Shown here piece by piece: positions 31,522 to 39,200 of a DNA stretch of 64,000 nucleotides. The DNA comes from Lactobacillus kimbladii (lineage in GTDB: Bacteria > Bacillota > Bacilli > Lactobacillales > Lactobacillaceae). The stretch is from positions 313,319 to 377,318 of the forward strand of contig NZ_KQ034007.1 in NCBI RefSeq assembly GCF_000970755.1, in the 5' to 3' direction. Position 1 is the first letter of the stretch. Every line of letters begins with the position of its first letter. The position numbers and the translations under genes are program-made. The notes under the pieces are model-generated. The model was not told where the DNA came from, ran no database searches, and worked only from the letters and a program-made list of their open reading frames with translations.

Positions 31522-32541
31522 ATGACAATAATGAAAAATTTTGATGTAGAAAAATATTTGCAAAATGGTAAAGATGTATATGCTCAAAGAGAGAATATTG
31601 AAAAATTAGCCGATAAATTATCTAAAAAAGAGTATCAAAACATTGTGATGATTGGTATCGGTGGAACGTGGATGGAATGGTATCCAGTTGCAGAATACTT
31701 GCATCATTTGTCTGATTTTCCAGTTTACTTGGAAAATGCTGGTGAATTATTGGTTAAAAAGGATATTAACTATCTCACTAATAAGTCTTTGGTTCTTACT
31801 TCTTCGGATTCAGGTGATACCAAAGAAATTGTAGCAGCGGTGAAATACTGCAATCAAAAAGGAATTGATGTTTATGGTTTTACCAAAAATCCAGAATCTG
31901 CCTTAGGAAAATTGTTAAAAGAATCAATTAATGGTTCACTAGCTGAATGTGAAAATGCCTATTTGATGTACTTTATGTTAACTTTACGTATCTATCAAAA
32001 TTGGGGTTACTATAAAGATTACGACCGCTGGGCAGATCAAATGAAACAACTTTATCCTAACCTATTAAGATTCAGAGAAGAATTTGAACCAAGAGCTCAG
32101 AGTATTGCTCGTAAATATTACAATGCCCCATTAACTATGACTGTGGGCTCAGGGATGCTGTGGGGTGAAACATGCATGTTTTCAATGTGTATTTTAGAAG
32201 AAATGCAATGGGTCCGCACACGCCCTGTTACTTCAGCTGACTTTTTCCACGGTGCATTAGAATTAGTTGATGATACTTTACCAGTGTACTTAATCAAAGG
32301 CGAAGACGAATATCGTGCGTTAGATGAACGAGTAGAACGCTTTTTGCCAAAGCATACAAAGAGTTTTGAAGTCTTTGATACTAAAGACTTTGTATTTGAA
32401 GGAATTGATGATGATTTTAGGCAAATTTGCTCCCCGATGGTTATAACATCGCTTTTAACTGATCGTTTAGCATCATGGTATCAACAATATACTGGTCATG
32501 ACCTCAATTTCCGTCGCTACTATCGTCAATTTGATTATTAA
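31522..32541 (+). CDS. FrlB-like SIS deglycase
   Basis: A 339-residue SIS enzyme related to fructoselysine-6-phosphate deglycase (FrlB), which splits phosphorylated Amadori products into glucose-6-phosphate and the amino acid. The first SIS motif is MIGIGGTWMEWYPV (about 43-56), then TSSDSGDTKEIV (about 93-104). The catalytic region RPVTSADFFHGALELVD (about 235-251) matches the family's E/H-bearing helix. The C-terminus FRRYYRQFDY is also family-like. AAAGGAG precedes the ATG. Last gene of the operon. The two non-identical SIS enzymes may handle two related substrates. Confidence 0.82.
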   Translation: MTIMKNFDVEKYLQNGKDVYAQRENIEKLADKLSKKEYQNIVMIGIGGTWMEWYPVAEYLHHLSDFPVYLENAGELLVKKDINYLTNKSLVLTSSDSGDTKEIVAAVKYCNQKGIDVYGFTKNPESALGKLLKESINGSLAECENAYLMYFMLTLRIYQNWGYYKDYDRWADQMKQLYPNLLRFREEFEPRAQSIARKYYNAPLTMTVGSGMLWGETCMFSMCILEEMQWVRTRPVTSADFFHGALELVDDTLPVYLIKGEDEYRALDERVERFLPKHTKSFEVFDTKDFVFEGIDDDFRQICSPMVITSLLTDRLASWYQQYTGHDLNFRRYYRQFDY

Positions 32542-32551
32542 AGCAAAAGAA

Positions 32552-32589
32552 AAAATCGTAAAAAGTCATAATCTTTTTACGATTTTTTT
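32552..32589. terminator. Terminator of the gfr-like operon
   Basis: AAAATCGTAAAAAG (32552-32565) pairs with CTTTTTACGATTTT (32573-32586), then T to 32589; may act for the convergent GntR gene too. Confidence 0.9.
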
Positions 32590-32609
32590 GTAAATTTATG
32601 TAGCTATAC

Positions 32610-33383
32610 TCAATAGGTTTCTTTCTCACCTAAAATACCACCAAGAGTAAATTGAAGATTCAATTCTTCTGATATAAGATAACTTTCCGTATATTCAACA
32701 GCATTACTTTGTTCATCAAAGCCATGATAAACAATGTAGTACAAAGGACTACCCTTCTTAACTTTTAGTATGCGTGCTTCTTTATCTAAAGCAGGAATAA
32801 CTTGCACTGACTGAGAAACATCAATTGGTCTATGTTGTTTTGATTCCATATAGTCATAAAGACTAATATTCTTAAAATCTATTTTTGCAGCATCCGGAAA
32901 AAGCTTGTCTGGTAAATAATTGTATTCTATAGCAAAAGGTTTGTTTTTTATTCTACGAATTCTATGTAATGCAAAGACTTTATCATTTCTACTTTGTTTA
33001 AGTTTATCATTAAGAAATAAGTTGCTACTTATAATTTCTTTTCCTATCACATCACTGAATAATTTTATACCTTTTTTAGTTAGAAGTTCAGAGATACCTA
33101 AATTTTCATTTTTATCTGTAAATGACAAATTAAAATAAATACTGTTTTTATCTTTGTTATTAGAGGTAACATATGTTCCGCTACCTTGTTTACGAGTTAA
33201 TAAACCTTTCTTTTTTAAGGCATCAATAGCTTTTTTTACAGTCATACGATTAATGCCATACTTTTCTGCAAGCACGCGTTCACTAGGTATTTTAGCCCCT
33301 GGAAGAAATTCTTTATTTAAAATTTTCTTTTCCAGAGCATTTTCAATTTGAATATATAAGGGGGCGTGGAATAAATTGTTCAT
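32610..33383 (-). CDS. GntR/HutC-family regulator with UTRA domain
   Basis: A 257-residue sugar-responsive repressor. The winged helix (about 8-75) contains PGAKIPSERVLAEKYGINRMTVKKAIDAL (about 28-56) and GSGTYV. The UTRA effector domain (about 95-250) contains RIRRIKNKPFAIEYNYLPDKLF (about 142-163). The GAGG on the complement precedes the ATG. It lies downstream of a second GntR gene on the same strand (32-bp gap), so the two are probably cotranscribed. Likely senses the substrate or phosphate ester of the adjacent PTS. Confidence 0.88.
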   Translation of the reverse strand: MNNLFHAPLYIQIENALEKKILNKEFLPGAKIPSERVLAEKYGINRMTVKKAIDALKKKGLLTRKQGSGTYVTSNNKDKNSIYFNLSFTDKNENLGISELLTKKGIKLFSDVIGKEIISSNLFLNDKLKQSRNDKVFALHRIRRIKNKPFAIEYNYLPDKLFPDAAKIDFKNISLYDYMESKQHRPIDVSQSVQVIPALDKEARILKVKKGSPLYYIVYHGFDEQSNAVEYTESYLISEELNLQFTLGGILGEKETY

Positions 33384-33415
33384 TTTTAATAATCCTCAAC
33401 GACTACTTTTACTTT

Positions 33416-34099
33416 TTATACTAATACGTTATTTTCTGGTATTTTTTTTGAAATAAATAATATAGGTGTCTTATCTAGAAATATTAATGAAGTTCGCTTT
33501 AAAATATATGACTTTAGAGGAGCCATGAGTTCCTTACATTCCTTGTCGCTTAGTAGGTCAACTGATACACTTTGATAATCCTTTATTTTCATACCCTTTT
33601 TTGTCTTCGATATTAGTTCCCAAAAAGAGCATTTTCCAATTTCTTTTATTGAAAATCCAATTTCAAAGTTATCGGGGAAAAATATATAATCAAGTGACAA
33701 AATTTTAGAAATTGAATTTTCTTTTAAAATTCTTTTGTAAACTAAAATGTGTATTAGAGTAGCGAGTGGGACTTCAAGTTTTAAGGATAATTTCTTATCT
33801 GCCTCTATAATTTTATTTTTTAAAACGTGATTTGAAATATTAAGATTACTGTTTTTACCAAAGATTTCAAACCAATCATAATCTTTTTTAGGTTGGTTAA
33901 TTTCGTATTTTGTAGTGTTCAATGAAATTATTCCAATATTTTGAAGATATTTTAGAGCTTGTCTAATTGTATCCCTTGAAACAGAATAAATCTTAGCTAG
34001 ATCTCTTTCTGAAGGAATTGTTTTCAAATAAATATTCTTTGAAATTTGATATTCAATATCTTTGGCTATTAATTCGCTTTTATTGATAATGTTAACCAT
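33416..34099 (-). CDS. Second GntR-type regulator, divergent UTRA domain
   Basis: A 227-residue protein with a GntR winged helix (TIPSERDLAKIYSVSRDTIRQALKYLQ, about 27-53) and a C-terminal UTRA-like domain. The C-terminal part is poorly conserved by eye (KRILKENSISKILSLDYIFFPDNF, about 123-146). It is more AT-rich than its neighbour and divergent from the EIIA gene at 34222. Two GntR proteins for one PTS suggests either nested control or two inducers. Confidence 0.75.
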   Translation of the reverse strand: MVNIINKSELIAKDIEYQISKNIYLKTIPSERDLAKIYSVSRDTIRQALKYLQNIGIISLNTTKYEINQPKKDYDWFEIFGKNSNLNISNHVLKNKIIEADKKLSLKLEVPLATLIHILVYKRILKENSISKILSLDYIFFPDNFEIGFSIKEIGKCSFWELISKTKKGMKIKDYQSVSVDLLSDKECKELMAPLKSYILKRTSLIFLDKTPILFISKKIPENNVLV

Positions 34100-34221
34100 T
34101 ATAAGCTCTTCCTTGTCAATAATTAATTAACTTAATCTTATCTTAACACTTGAGTTATAGCAATTTTTGATGTTAATTTTTTAAAATTTTTGTAACTGAA
34201 CAGAATATAAAGGAGAAAAAA

Positions 34222-34650
34222 ATGATAAAATTTGTGATTGCAACACATGGATATTTTGCTAAGGGATTAAAAATGTCAACTGAATTTATTATGGGAAAGC
34301 AAAAAAACTTATATGCGATATGTGCGTATACCTCAGAATGTAAAGATTTCCCTAGGACTATACAAGAAATTCTTAATAATAGTCAGAAAGATAAAATAAT
34401 TTTTGGAACTGACATTGCAGGAGGTAGTGTAAATAATGAACTGCAAAAGATTGTTGCATCGGATGATAGACTACATTTGATAGCTGGTATAAATTTGCCT
34501 TTTATACTTGAATTTTTAACTTCAACTGAAAGTGATTTATCTAAAAGGATAAATGAAAGTATAACAGCATCAAGAAAAAGTATAATAAATTTCGATGAAT
34601 TTATTAATAAGCCATCAACAATTAAAGGAGATGGCTTCGACAGTTTCTAA
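34222..34650 (+). CDS. PTS mannose-family EIIA, stand-alone
   Basis: A 142-residue IIA subunit with phosphorylatable His9 in IATHGYFAKG. It is separated from the IIB-IIC-IID genes by the two GntR genes and has its own AAAGGAG. The sequence ends KGDGFDSF, echoing the C-terminal tail of EIIC at 29882. This suggests they belong together although transcribed apart. AT-rich codon use like the regulator next to it. No terminator is obvious directly after it. Confidence 0.9.
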   Translation: MIKFVIATHGYFAKGLKMSTEFIMGKQKNLYAICAYTSECKDFPRTIQEILNNSQKDKIIFGTDIAGGSVNNELQKIVASDDRLHLIAGINLPFILEFLTSTESDLSKRINESITASRKSIINFDEFINKPSTIKGDGFDSF

Positions 34651-34712
34651 AATCCCGTTACAAAAATAAACAACTTAAATAAGGTGGACAAAATTTTAGC
34701 TTTTAATTTATT

Positions 34713-34727
34713 TGGAAAGCGCTTTCT
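34713..34727 (+). promoter_or_regulatory. Candidate cre (CcpA) site
   Basis: TGGAAAGCGCTTTCT contains the perfect palindrome GAAAGCGCTTTC and fits the cre consensus with one mismatch. It lies about 65 bp upstream of the -10 at 34794. Confidence 0.55.
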
Positions 34728-34790
34728 TGTTTTAAATGAATAAAAGAACAATTTTTGATAATGAAACTACTGTAATAACTCTCAATATTG

Positions 34791-34799
34791 TGCTATTAT
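34791..34799 (+). promoter_or_regulatory. Extended -10 promoter of the leader
   Basis: TGCTATTAT (extended -10 TGN plus TATTAT at 34794-34799). The -35 region TGTAAT (34771-34776) is weak at 17-bp spacing. Transcription would start near 34806. Confidence 0.4.
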
Positions 34800-34805
34800 T
34801 TTCAT

Positions 34806-34979
34806 AGACTAAGAAAGAGAGGCAGATTTCTCCATATGCATGTATTAACTCAAAATTATGAGCGATTTGTTATGGGGAAAGTGCGGCTTTCTTATCTGAA
34901 CAATCTGTTGTTGCTGTTTTTTAATATGATCATTAATGGACTTAGCATATCACGCAACGTGAAATGCTAAGTCTTTTTT
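34806..34979 (+). ncRNA. Structured 5' leader, candidate cis-regulatory RNA
   Basis: Nested pairings are visible. AAGAAAG (34811-34817) pairs with CTTTCTT (34887-34893). TTTCTCCATA (34827-34836) pairs with TATGGGGAAA (34871-34880, one G-U). CTCA (34849-34852) pairs with TGAG (34859-34862). CAGATT (34823-34828) can alternatively pair with AATCTG (34902-34907), giving two mutually exclusive folds ahead of a strong terminator. I do not match it to a known riboswitch or T-box class. A terminator-controlled leader of a transporter lipoprotein is the simplest reading; a free small RNA is the alternative. Confidence 0.45.
34939..34979 (+). terminator. Leader terminator before the PhnD-like gene
   Basis: GACTTAGCAT (34939-34948) pairs with ATGCTAAGTC (34964-34973), with inner CACG/CGTG pairing, followed by T6. 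It ends 31 bp before the ATG at 35011, so it can act as an attenuator. Confidence 0.85.
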
Positions 34980-35010
34980 GATTGCTATATTTCCAAATCA
35001 GGAGGAAATC

Positions 35011-35940
35011 ATGCCAAAATTTAAGAAGTTTTTAGTTGGTGCTATTGCAGTTTTGGGCACTGCTTTACTTGCTGGGTGCTCTAACTCAGCTAAAAAACAA
35101 GCTGATAGCGGTACACCAAAGTCTCTCAACGTGCAGTTCGTACCGAGCGTTTCTGCTAATACTCTGGAGACTAAGGCCAAACCATTAGAAAAAATGCTAT
35201 CAAAGCGTCTGGGAATTCCAGTTCACGTTTCAGTTTCAACAAGTGGTAATGCACTGGTAGAAGCAATGAAATCCAAAAAAATAGATGTCGGTTTTTTACC
35301 AGGTGATGACTATGTGCAGGCGCATAAACAGCATGCAGCTGATGTTTTATTACAGTCAGAGCGTTTTGGCTTAACTAGACCAGATGGTAACTGGACTAAA
35401 AAGTTAGTTCATACTTTCCATTCCGAAATTCTAGTTAGAAAAGACTCTGGTATCAAGAGCTGGAGGGATCTTAAAGGTAAGAAAATTTCAATTCAAAGCC
35501 CAACTTCAACTTCTGGTTATATTTTCCCAGTTGCCGAATTAAAGCAAAAGGGACTGGATGTTCCTCGTAGCTGCAAGCTGGTTACTACAACTGGACATGA
35601 TCAGGCAGTTCTGAATGTTTTAAATAAAGATACTGATGCAGCTTTTGTTTTTGAGGATGCCCGTAATAATGTTATTAAGGACAACCCTAAGATTAAATCG
35701 CAAGTAGTGCCAATTTATTACACAACAGAAATTCCTAATGATACTATTTCTGTCATTCCAAGTTTGTCAAAATCCTTCCGGGAAAAGTTAGCTAATGCAT
35801 TTATTGCTATTGGTAAATCTAAAGAAGGTAGAAAAGTAATAGAACGCGTTTATTCACATGAAGGATATGTCAAAGCTAAAGATAGTGACTATGACACTGT
35901 TCGTAAGTATGAAAAAATTGCTGAGTCAATTAAAAAGTAA
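35011..35940 (+). CDS. Phosphonate/phosphate-type ABC substrate-binding lipoprotein (PhnD-like)
   Basis: A 309-residue lipoprotein. The lipobox LLAGC gives lipidation at about Cys20, then a Ser/Lys linker. The PhnD/SsuA-type binding fold follows, with VQFVPSVSANTLETKAKPLEKML (about 37-59), VGFLPGDDYV (about 91-100), SWRDLKGKKISIQSPTSTSGYIFP (about 150-173) and DAAFVFEDARNNV (about 212-224). I start at the ATG at 35011 because GGAGGA (35001-35006) is well placed; the frame extends upstream to 34978 without support. No permease or ATPase gene is adjacent, so it is an orphan that must pair with a transporter elsewhere. Confidence 0.85.
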   Translation: MPKFKKFLVGAIAVLGTALLAGCSNSAKKQADSGTPKSLNVQFVPSVSANTLETKAKPLEKMLSKRLGIPVHVSVSTSGNALVEAMKSKKIDVGFLPGDDYVQAHKQHAADVLLQSERFGLTRPDGNWTKKLVHTFHSEILVRKDSGIKSWRDLKGKKISIQSPTSTSGYIFPVAELKQKGLDVPRSCKLVTTTGHDQAVLNVLNKDTDAAFVFEDARNNVIKDNPKIKSQVVPIYYTTEIPNDTISVIPSLSKSFREKLANAFIAIGKSKEGRKVIERVYSHEGYVKAKDSDYDTVRKYEKIAESIKK

Positions 35941-35967
35941 TTAAGCTTATAAATAATTACTATAAAG

Positions 35968-36007
35968 TGCATCTTTTGTTGTTTGAACAGGAAAAGATGC
36001 ATTTTTT
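35968..36007 (+). terminator. Terminator of the PhnD-like gene
   Basis: TGCATCTTTT (35968-35977) and AAAAGATGCA (35992-36001), 14-base loop, then T6. Confidence 0.9.
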
Positions 36008-36152
36008 GTACTTAAAATATAGAATTAACATGGTTAAGAATAAGTTTTTATAATAATTTGCAATTATTGCTTTAGCAAATAGAAAAAGATTGTTTTAATG
36101 ATTTTAATTAAAAAGCACCTTTTTAAGTTTATATCAAGTTATCGAACAGTTT

Positions 36153-36186
36153 CAAACATTGACAAACAAAATGGAACAGCTATAAT
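36153..36186 (+). promoter_or_regulatory. lacR promoter with CAAACA repeats
   Basis: TTGACA (36159-36164) and TATAAT (36181-36186), 16-bp spacer, both consensus. CAAACA at 36153-36158 and 36163-36168 are 10 bp apart across the -35. CAAACAAAA (36163-36171) recurs at 38319-38327 before the Gat PTS. Candidate LacR operator. Confidence 0.65.
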
Positions 36187-36236
36187 TAAAATGAACTAAG
36201 TTAGTTGCATAATCTAGTTTAAGAAGTAGGTTACTA

Positions 36237-36992
36237 ATGTTAAAGAGTGAAAGACTGAAAACTATTTTACAAGTTGTAAAAACACAGAAATTTGTCACAG
36301 TTGACGAATTAGCACAAGCTTTAAAAGTTTCTGATATGACGATCAGACGAGATCTGAATGAGCTCCACAAGGCAAGTAAGATTCTACGTGTCCACGGTGG
36401 CGCGCAATTATTGTCTGATCAAACTCGCACTGAAAAAAGTTATGAGCAAAAACGTGAAATCCATAGTAAAGAAAAATATGAAGTAGCAAAAAGAGCGTGT
36501 AACTTAATTCATGAAAATGATTCGATTTATGTTGGACCGGGGACGACGTTAGAATTACTGGTAGCTAATCTCAAAGTTAAACATTTGCGCATTGTTACTA
36601 ATTCATTGCCTGTATTTGAAGCTGCCAAAAATAATATGAATGATTACGATTTAATTATGGTTGGCGGTTCTTATAGAAGAATCAGCGGTGCTTTTGTAGG
36701 TGCTTTAGCCAATAACGAATTAAAAACTATGTCATTTTCTGTTGGTTTTGTCGGTGTTAATGGCATTAAAGATTATTCTTTAACAACTGCTAACTTAGAA
36801 GAAGGTCAAACCGAAGGTATCGGACTGAATCATTCGCAAATAAAATTTGTGGCTGCTGATTATACTAAATTGGATCATAGTGATTTTCACCAATTTTATG
36901 ATTTGCGCAATGTGGATGGTTTAATTACTAATCGGGGAATTGAGCCTGAGTTGGAAAAGCATTACAGTCAATTTACGACTATTTATAAGTAG
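36237..36992 (+). CDS. lacR: DeoR-family repressor, LacR-like
   Basis: A 251-residue sugar-phosphate-responsive repressor. The N-terminal DeoR winged helix is [26 protein letters not shown] (about 20-45). The effector domain holds the DeoR sensor motif, [11 protein letters not shown] (about 99-109), and a [15 protein letters not shown] stretch (about 158-172). It precedes lacA by 22 bp, and lacAB and a galactitol-type PTS follow. LacR proteins release DNA on binding tagatose-6-phosphate (family knowledge). The Shine-Dalgarno is imperfect (AAGTAGG). Confidence 0.85.
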   Translation: MLKSERLKTILQVVKTQKFVTVDELAQALKVSDMTIRRDLNELHKASKILRVHGGAQLLSDQTRTEKSYEQKREIHSKEKYEVAKRACNLIHENDSIYVGPGTTLELLVANLKVKHLRIVTNSLPVFEAAKNNMNDYDLIMVGGSYRRISGAFVGALANNELKTMSFSVGFVGVNGIKDYSLTTANLEEGQTEGIGLNHSQIKFVAADYTKLDHSDFHQFYDLRNVDGLITNRGIEPELEKHYSQFTTIYK

Positions 36993-37014
36993 TTTTTTGA
37001 GAGGAGATTTGGCT

Positions 37015-37443
37015 ATGAAGGTTGTCATTGGTAGTGACAAGGCAGGTTTTACCTTAAAAGAAAAAGTGAAAGATTACCTGAAGGCACATCAATATGATGT
37101 TTTGGATGTTACACCGGAACCCGCTGAGGATTTTGTGGAATCTAGTTTAAAGGTAACTCATGAAGTATTAGACAATGGCATTAAAAAGGCTATTATGTTC
37201 GACGAATACGGTGTAGGATCTGCCATGGCGTCAAATAAGGTTAAAGGTATGGTTACCGCAAATGTTAATGAAGAAAGAACTGCACATATGACTGCTATGC
37301 ACAATGGTGCAAAAGCTATTGCTTTAGGTAGTGGTATTGTGGGTGAAAAACTGGCTTATTCAATCGTGCAACATTATTTGGATACTGAATATGCTGGTGG
37401 CCGCCATCAAGTGCGTTTGAATATGCTTGAAGAAATGATTTAA
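37015..37443 (+). CDS. lacA: Galactose-6-phosphate isomerase subunit LacA
   Basis: Converts galactose-6-phosphate to tagatose-6-phosphate together with LacB (RpiB-type fold). The 142-residue protein begins [18 protein letters not shown], the family N-terminus. I start at the ATG at 37015 with GAGGAG upstream; the frame's upstream extension would overlap lac[18 protein letters not shown] (about 63-79) lies where RpiB proteins have the catalytic C-G-T-G loop, replaced in LacA as expected. The N-H-R conserved end NEERTAHM is present. Confidence 0.92.
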   Translation: MKVVIGSDKAGFTLKEKVKDYLKAHQYDVLDVTPEPAEDFVESSLKVTHEVLDNGIKKAIMFDEYGVGSAMASNKVKGMVTANVNEERTAHMTAMHNGAKAIALGSGIVGEKLAYSIVQHYLDTEYAGGRHQVRLNMLEEMI

Positions 37444-37455
37444 GGAGGCTTACTA

Positions 37456-38031
37456 ATGCTAGATAATGATAGACCACAACCCGAGTTTGTTGATCCTAAA
37501 AATGATAAGCATATGGTCATTGCTTTAGGAAATGATCATATCGTTACTTCTGTCAAAATGGCTATTTCTGATCATTTAAAAGAAGAGGGATATCAGGTTA
37601 TTGATGAAGGTACTCATGATAATACCAGAACCCACTATCCAATTTACGGTAAACGTGTTGCTGAAGATGTTGCCGATGGTCGTGCCGATTTAGGTATTGT
37701 CCTTTGTGGTACTGGTATCGGTATCTCAACTGCTGCAGATAAAAATGAGGGAGTTCGTGCAGCTATGGTTGGTGATGTTGCTCAAGCTGAATATGCTCGA
37801 CGTGAATTGAATGCCAATGTTTTAGGCTTTGGTGGTATCGTTTTAGGACGTGACTTTATTTTTGACATTGTTGATTCCTTCTTAAATGCCAAATATGAGT
37901 CTACTCCAGAAAGACAAGAGTTAATTGCCAAAATAGACGGTGTTGCCAAACCAAATCCTGATCAAAAGGATAACGTACACTTCTTTGATGAAGAAAATAA
38001 GAAGTGGGCTGAAGGCGTATACCACGACTAA
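37456..38031 (+). CDS. lacB: Galactose-6-phosphate isomerase subunit LacB
   Basis: The catalytic partner of LacA. The RpiB-like core starts at about residue 20 ([21 protein letters not shown]), with catalytic CGTGIG (about 89-94) and the acid [21 protein letters not shown] region (about 106-126). At 191 residues it is about 20 longer at the N-terminus than usual LacB (about 171). The AAGGAGG upstream of the ATG at 37456 supports the longer form. It ends the lacRAB unit at a strong terminator. Confidence 0.93.
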   Translation: MLDNDRPQPEFVDPKNDKHMVIALGNDHIVTSVKMAISDHLKEEGYQVIDEGTHDNTRTHYPIYGKRVAEDVADGRADLGIVLCGTGIGISTAADKNEGVRAAMVGDVAQAEYARRELNANVLGFGGIVLGRDFIFDIVDSFLNAKYESTPERQELIAKIDGVAKPNPDQKDNVHFFDEENKKWAEGVYHD

Positions 38032-38080
38032 GACGGGAAAATAATATAAAAATAAAGAATTAAAATTTAATCGCACATTG

Positions 38081-38114
38081 AAGCCATGATTTGAAAGTCA
38101 TGGCTTTATTTTTT
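38081..38114 (+). terminator. Terminator of lacRAB
   Basis: AAGCCATGA (38081-38089) and TCATGGCTT (38098-38106), 8-base loop, then TATTTTTT. Confidence 0.9.
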
Positions 38115-38246
38115 GTAAGTTTAATTAGTAAAAATCAGAATAGAAACAAATTATAAATGCTGTCTGATTAACTGTTTATAGCAAGTTAATCACTTTAATT
38201 GGCTAAGAATATAATTAATCTTGATGAATTTTTTGCTTTATTTTTT

Positions 38247-38285
38247 AAAAAAGCGTTTGCATTTTTCCTTGCCATTAAATATAAT
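38247..38285 (+). promoter_or_regulatory. Promoter of the Gat-type PTS with overlapping cre
   Basis: TTGCAT (38257-38262) and TATAAT (38280-38285), 17-bp spacer. A cre-like sequence (38247-38261, centred on AAGCGTTTGC) covers the -35, two mismatches to consensus, so CcpA repression is likely. Confidence 0.6.
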
Positions 38286-38287
38286 AG

Positions 38288-38346
38288 CAATAGACAAGTG
38301 AACAAAAACTAACATAATCAAACAAAAGCGAAAAACTTGTCTATTG
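38288..38346. repeat. Perfect 12-bp inverted repeat in the gat leader
   Basis: CAATAGACAAGT (38288-38299) and ACTTGTCTATTG (38335-38346) flank a 35-base loop that contains CAAACAAAA. The left arm sits at the expected transcription start and the right arm abuts the ribosome binding site. It could be an mRNA stem or a paired operator. Confidence 0.6.
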
Positions 38347-38364
38347 TTAAGGAGGGCCTAATTT

Positions 38365-38853
38365 GTGAAAGAAAATAACTTGTTTTCTGCAAATGCAGTA
38401 TTTGTAAGTGATGCATCAGATCCAACCACAATTTTTAAGGAAGTTTCGGATAAGTTACTTGCTCTTGATTTGGTCAACGATGGTTTTTTCAATGGAATTA
38501 ACCAGCGTGAACAACAGTATCCGACCGGAATAGATACTTCACCTATTGCAAAGGAATTACCAAACATTGCTGTACCGCATACTGAAGGAGAGTTTGTTAA
38601 TACTTGTTTGATAGTTCCTGTTGCTTTAAAAGCATCAGTATCTTTTAAAAACATGATTGCACCTGATCAGAGTTTGCCGGTAAAATTTCTGTTTATGATT
38701 TTGAATGATAATCCAGAAGGACAAGCAAACATTTTAGCACAAATTATGGACTTTCTTAGACTTACGTCCGTTTCAAAGTTACAAACATTATTCAATCTTA
38801 CTGAGACTGATAAAATTTATCAGTTCTTAAGTGAGAATTTTAGTCGACAGTAG
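38365..38853 (+). CDS. PTS galactitol/fructose-type EIIA
   Basis: A 162-residue IIA (PTS_EIIA type 2) starting at GTG 38365 behind AAGGAGGG. His72 in IAVPHTEG is the expected phosphorylation site. First gene of a IIA-IIB-IIC set of the Gat family, 11 bp before EIIB. Although named for galactitol, in lactobacilli such systems can carry galactose. Here lacR, lacA and lacB lie directly upstream, which supports that. Confidence 0.85.
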   Translation: MKENNLFSANAVFVSDASDPTTIFKEVSDKLLALDLVNDGFFNGINQREQQYPTGIDTSPIAKELPNIAVPHTEGEFVNTCLIVPVALKASVSFKNMIAPDQSLPVKFLFMILNDNPEGQANILAQIMDFLRLTSVSKLQTLFNLTETDKIYQFLSENFSRQ

Positions 38854-38864
38854 GAGGGCTTTTT

Positions 38865-39179
38865 ATGAGCAGAGAAGTAAAATTTATAGCTGCATGTGGT
38901 GCTGGGGTAAATTCATCTCATCAAATTAAGGATGCAGTTGAAGAAGAAATGAGAAAGCGTGGTTATAACGTCAAAGTTGATGCCTATATGATTAAGGATG
39001 TCAATGAAGATCTTTTATCACATTATGATGGTTATTTGACAATTGCCAAAACTGATCTTTCCTTTAAACCAAAAATTCCATTAATTGATGCAGGAGCAAT
39101 TTTATACCGTATACCTGCTATGGCTAAACCAGTTTATGACAATGTGGAAAAAGTTGTTAAAGAAATTAATGCTAAATAA
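38865..39179 (+). CDS. PTS galactitol-type EIIB
   Basis: A 104-residue IIB with phosphorylatable Cys11 in AACGAGVNSS, the P-loop-like signature of lactose/galactitol IIB. AGGAGGG precedes the ATG. Transfers phosphate from the IIA to sugar carried by the EIIC 21 bp downstream. Confidence 0.92.
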   Translation: MSREVKFIAACGAGVNSSHQIKDAVEEEMRKRGYNVKVDAYMIKDVNEDLLSHYDGYLTIAKTDLSFKPKIPLIDAGAILYRIPAMAKPVYDNVEKVVKEINAK

Positions 39180-39200
39180 GATTTCATGAGGAAATAAAAA

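Larger units (their letters stand above)
34651..35010. other. Spacer with cre and structured leader
   Basis: Contains a cre-like palindrome (34713-34727), an extended -10 promoter (34791-34799) and a leader of about 170 bases with nested pairings ending in a terminator (34939-34979), directly before the PhnD-like gene. A short frame at 34788-34970 is not credited. Confidence 0.6.
38032..38364. other. Spacer with terminator, promoter, cre and leader dyad
   Basis: Carries the lacB terminator (38081-38114), then the Gat PTS promoter with an overlapping cre-like site and a 12-bp inverted repeat in the leader (38288-38346). No gene is seen. Confidence 0.7.

Noticed and set aside
34788-34970. 60-codon frame in the PhnD leader
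   Set aside because: It overlaps the promoter and the structured leader and ends at the terminator; no ribosome binding site. Better read as RNA structure.
34806-34979. T-box, PreQ1 or TPP riboswitch in the PhnD leader
   Set aside because: I looked for T-box GGTGG/TGGTACCGCG, thi-box and preQ1 motifs and found none, so only a generic structured leader is claimed.
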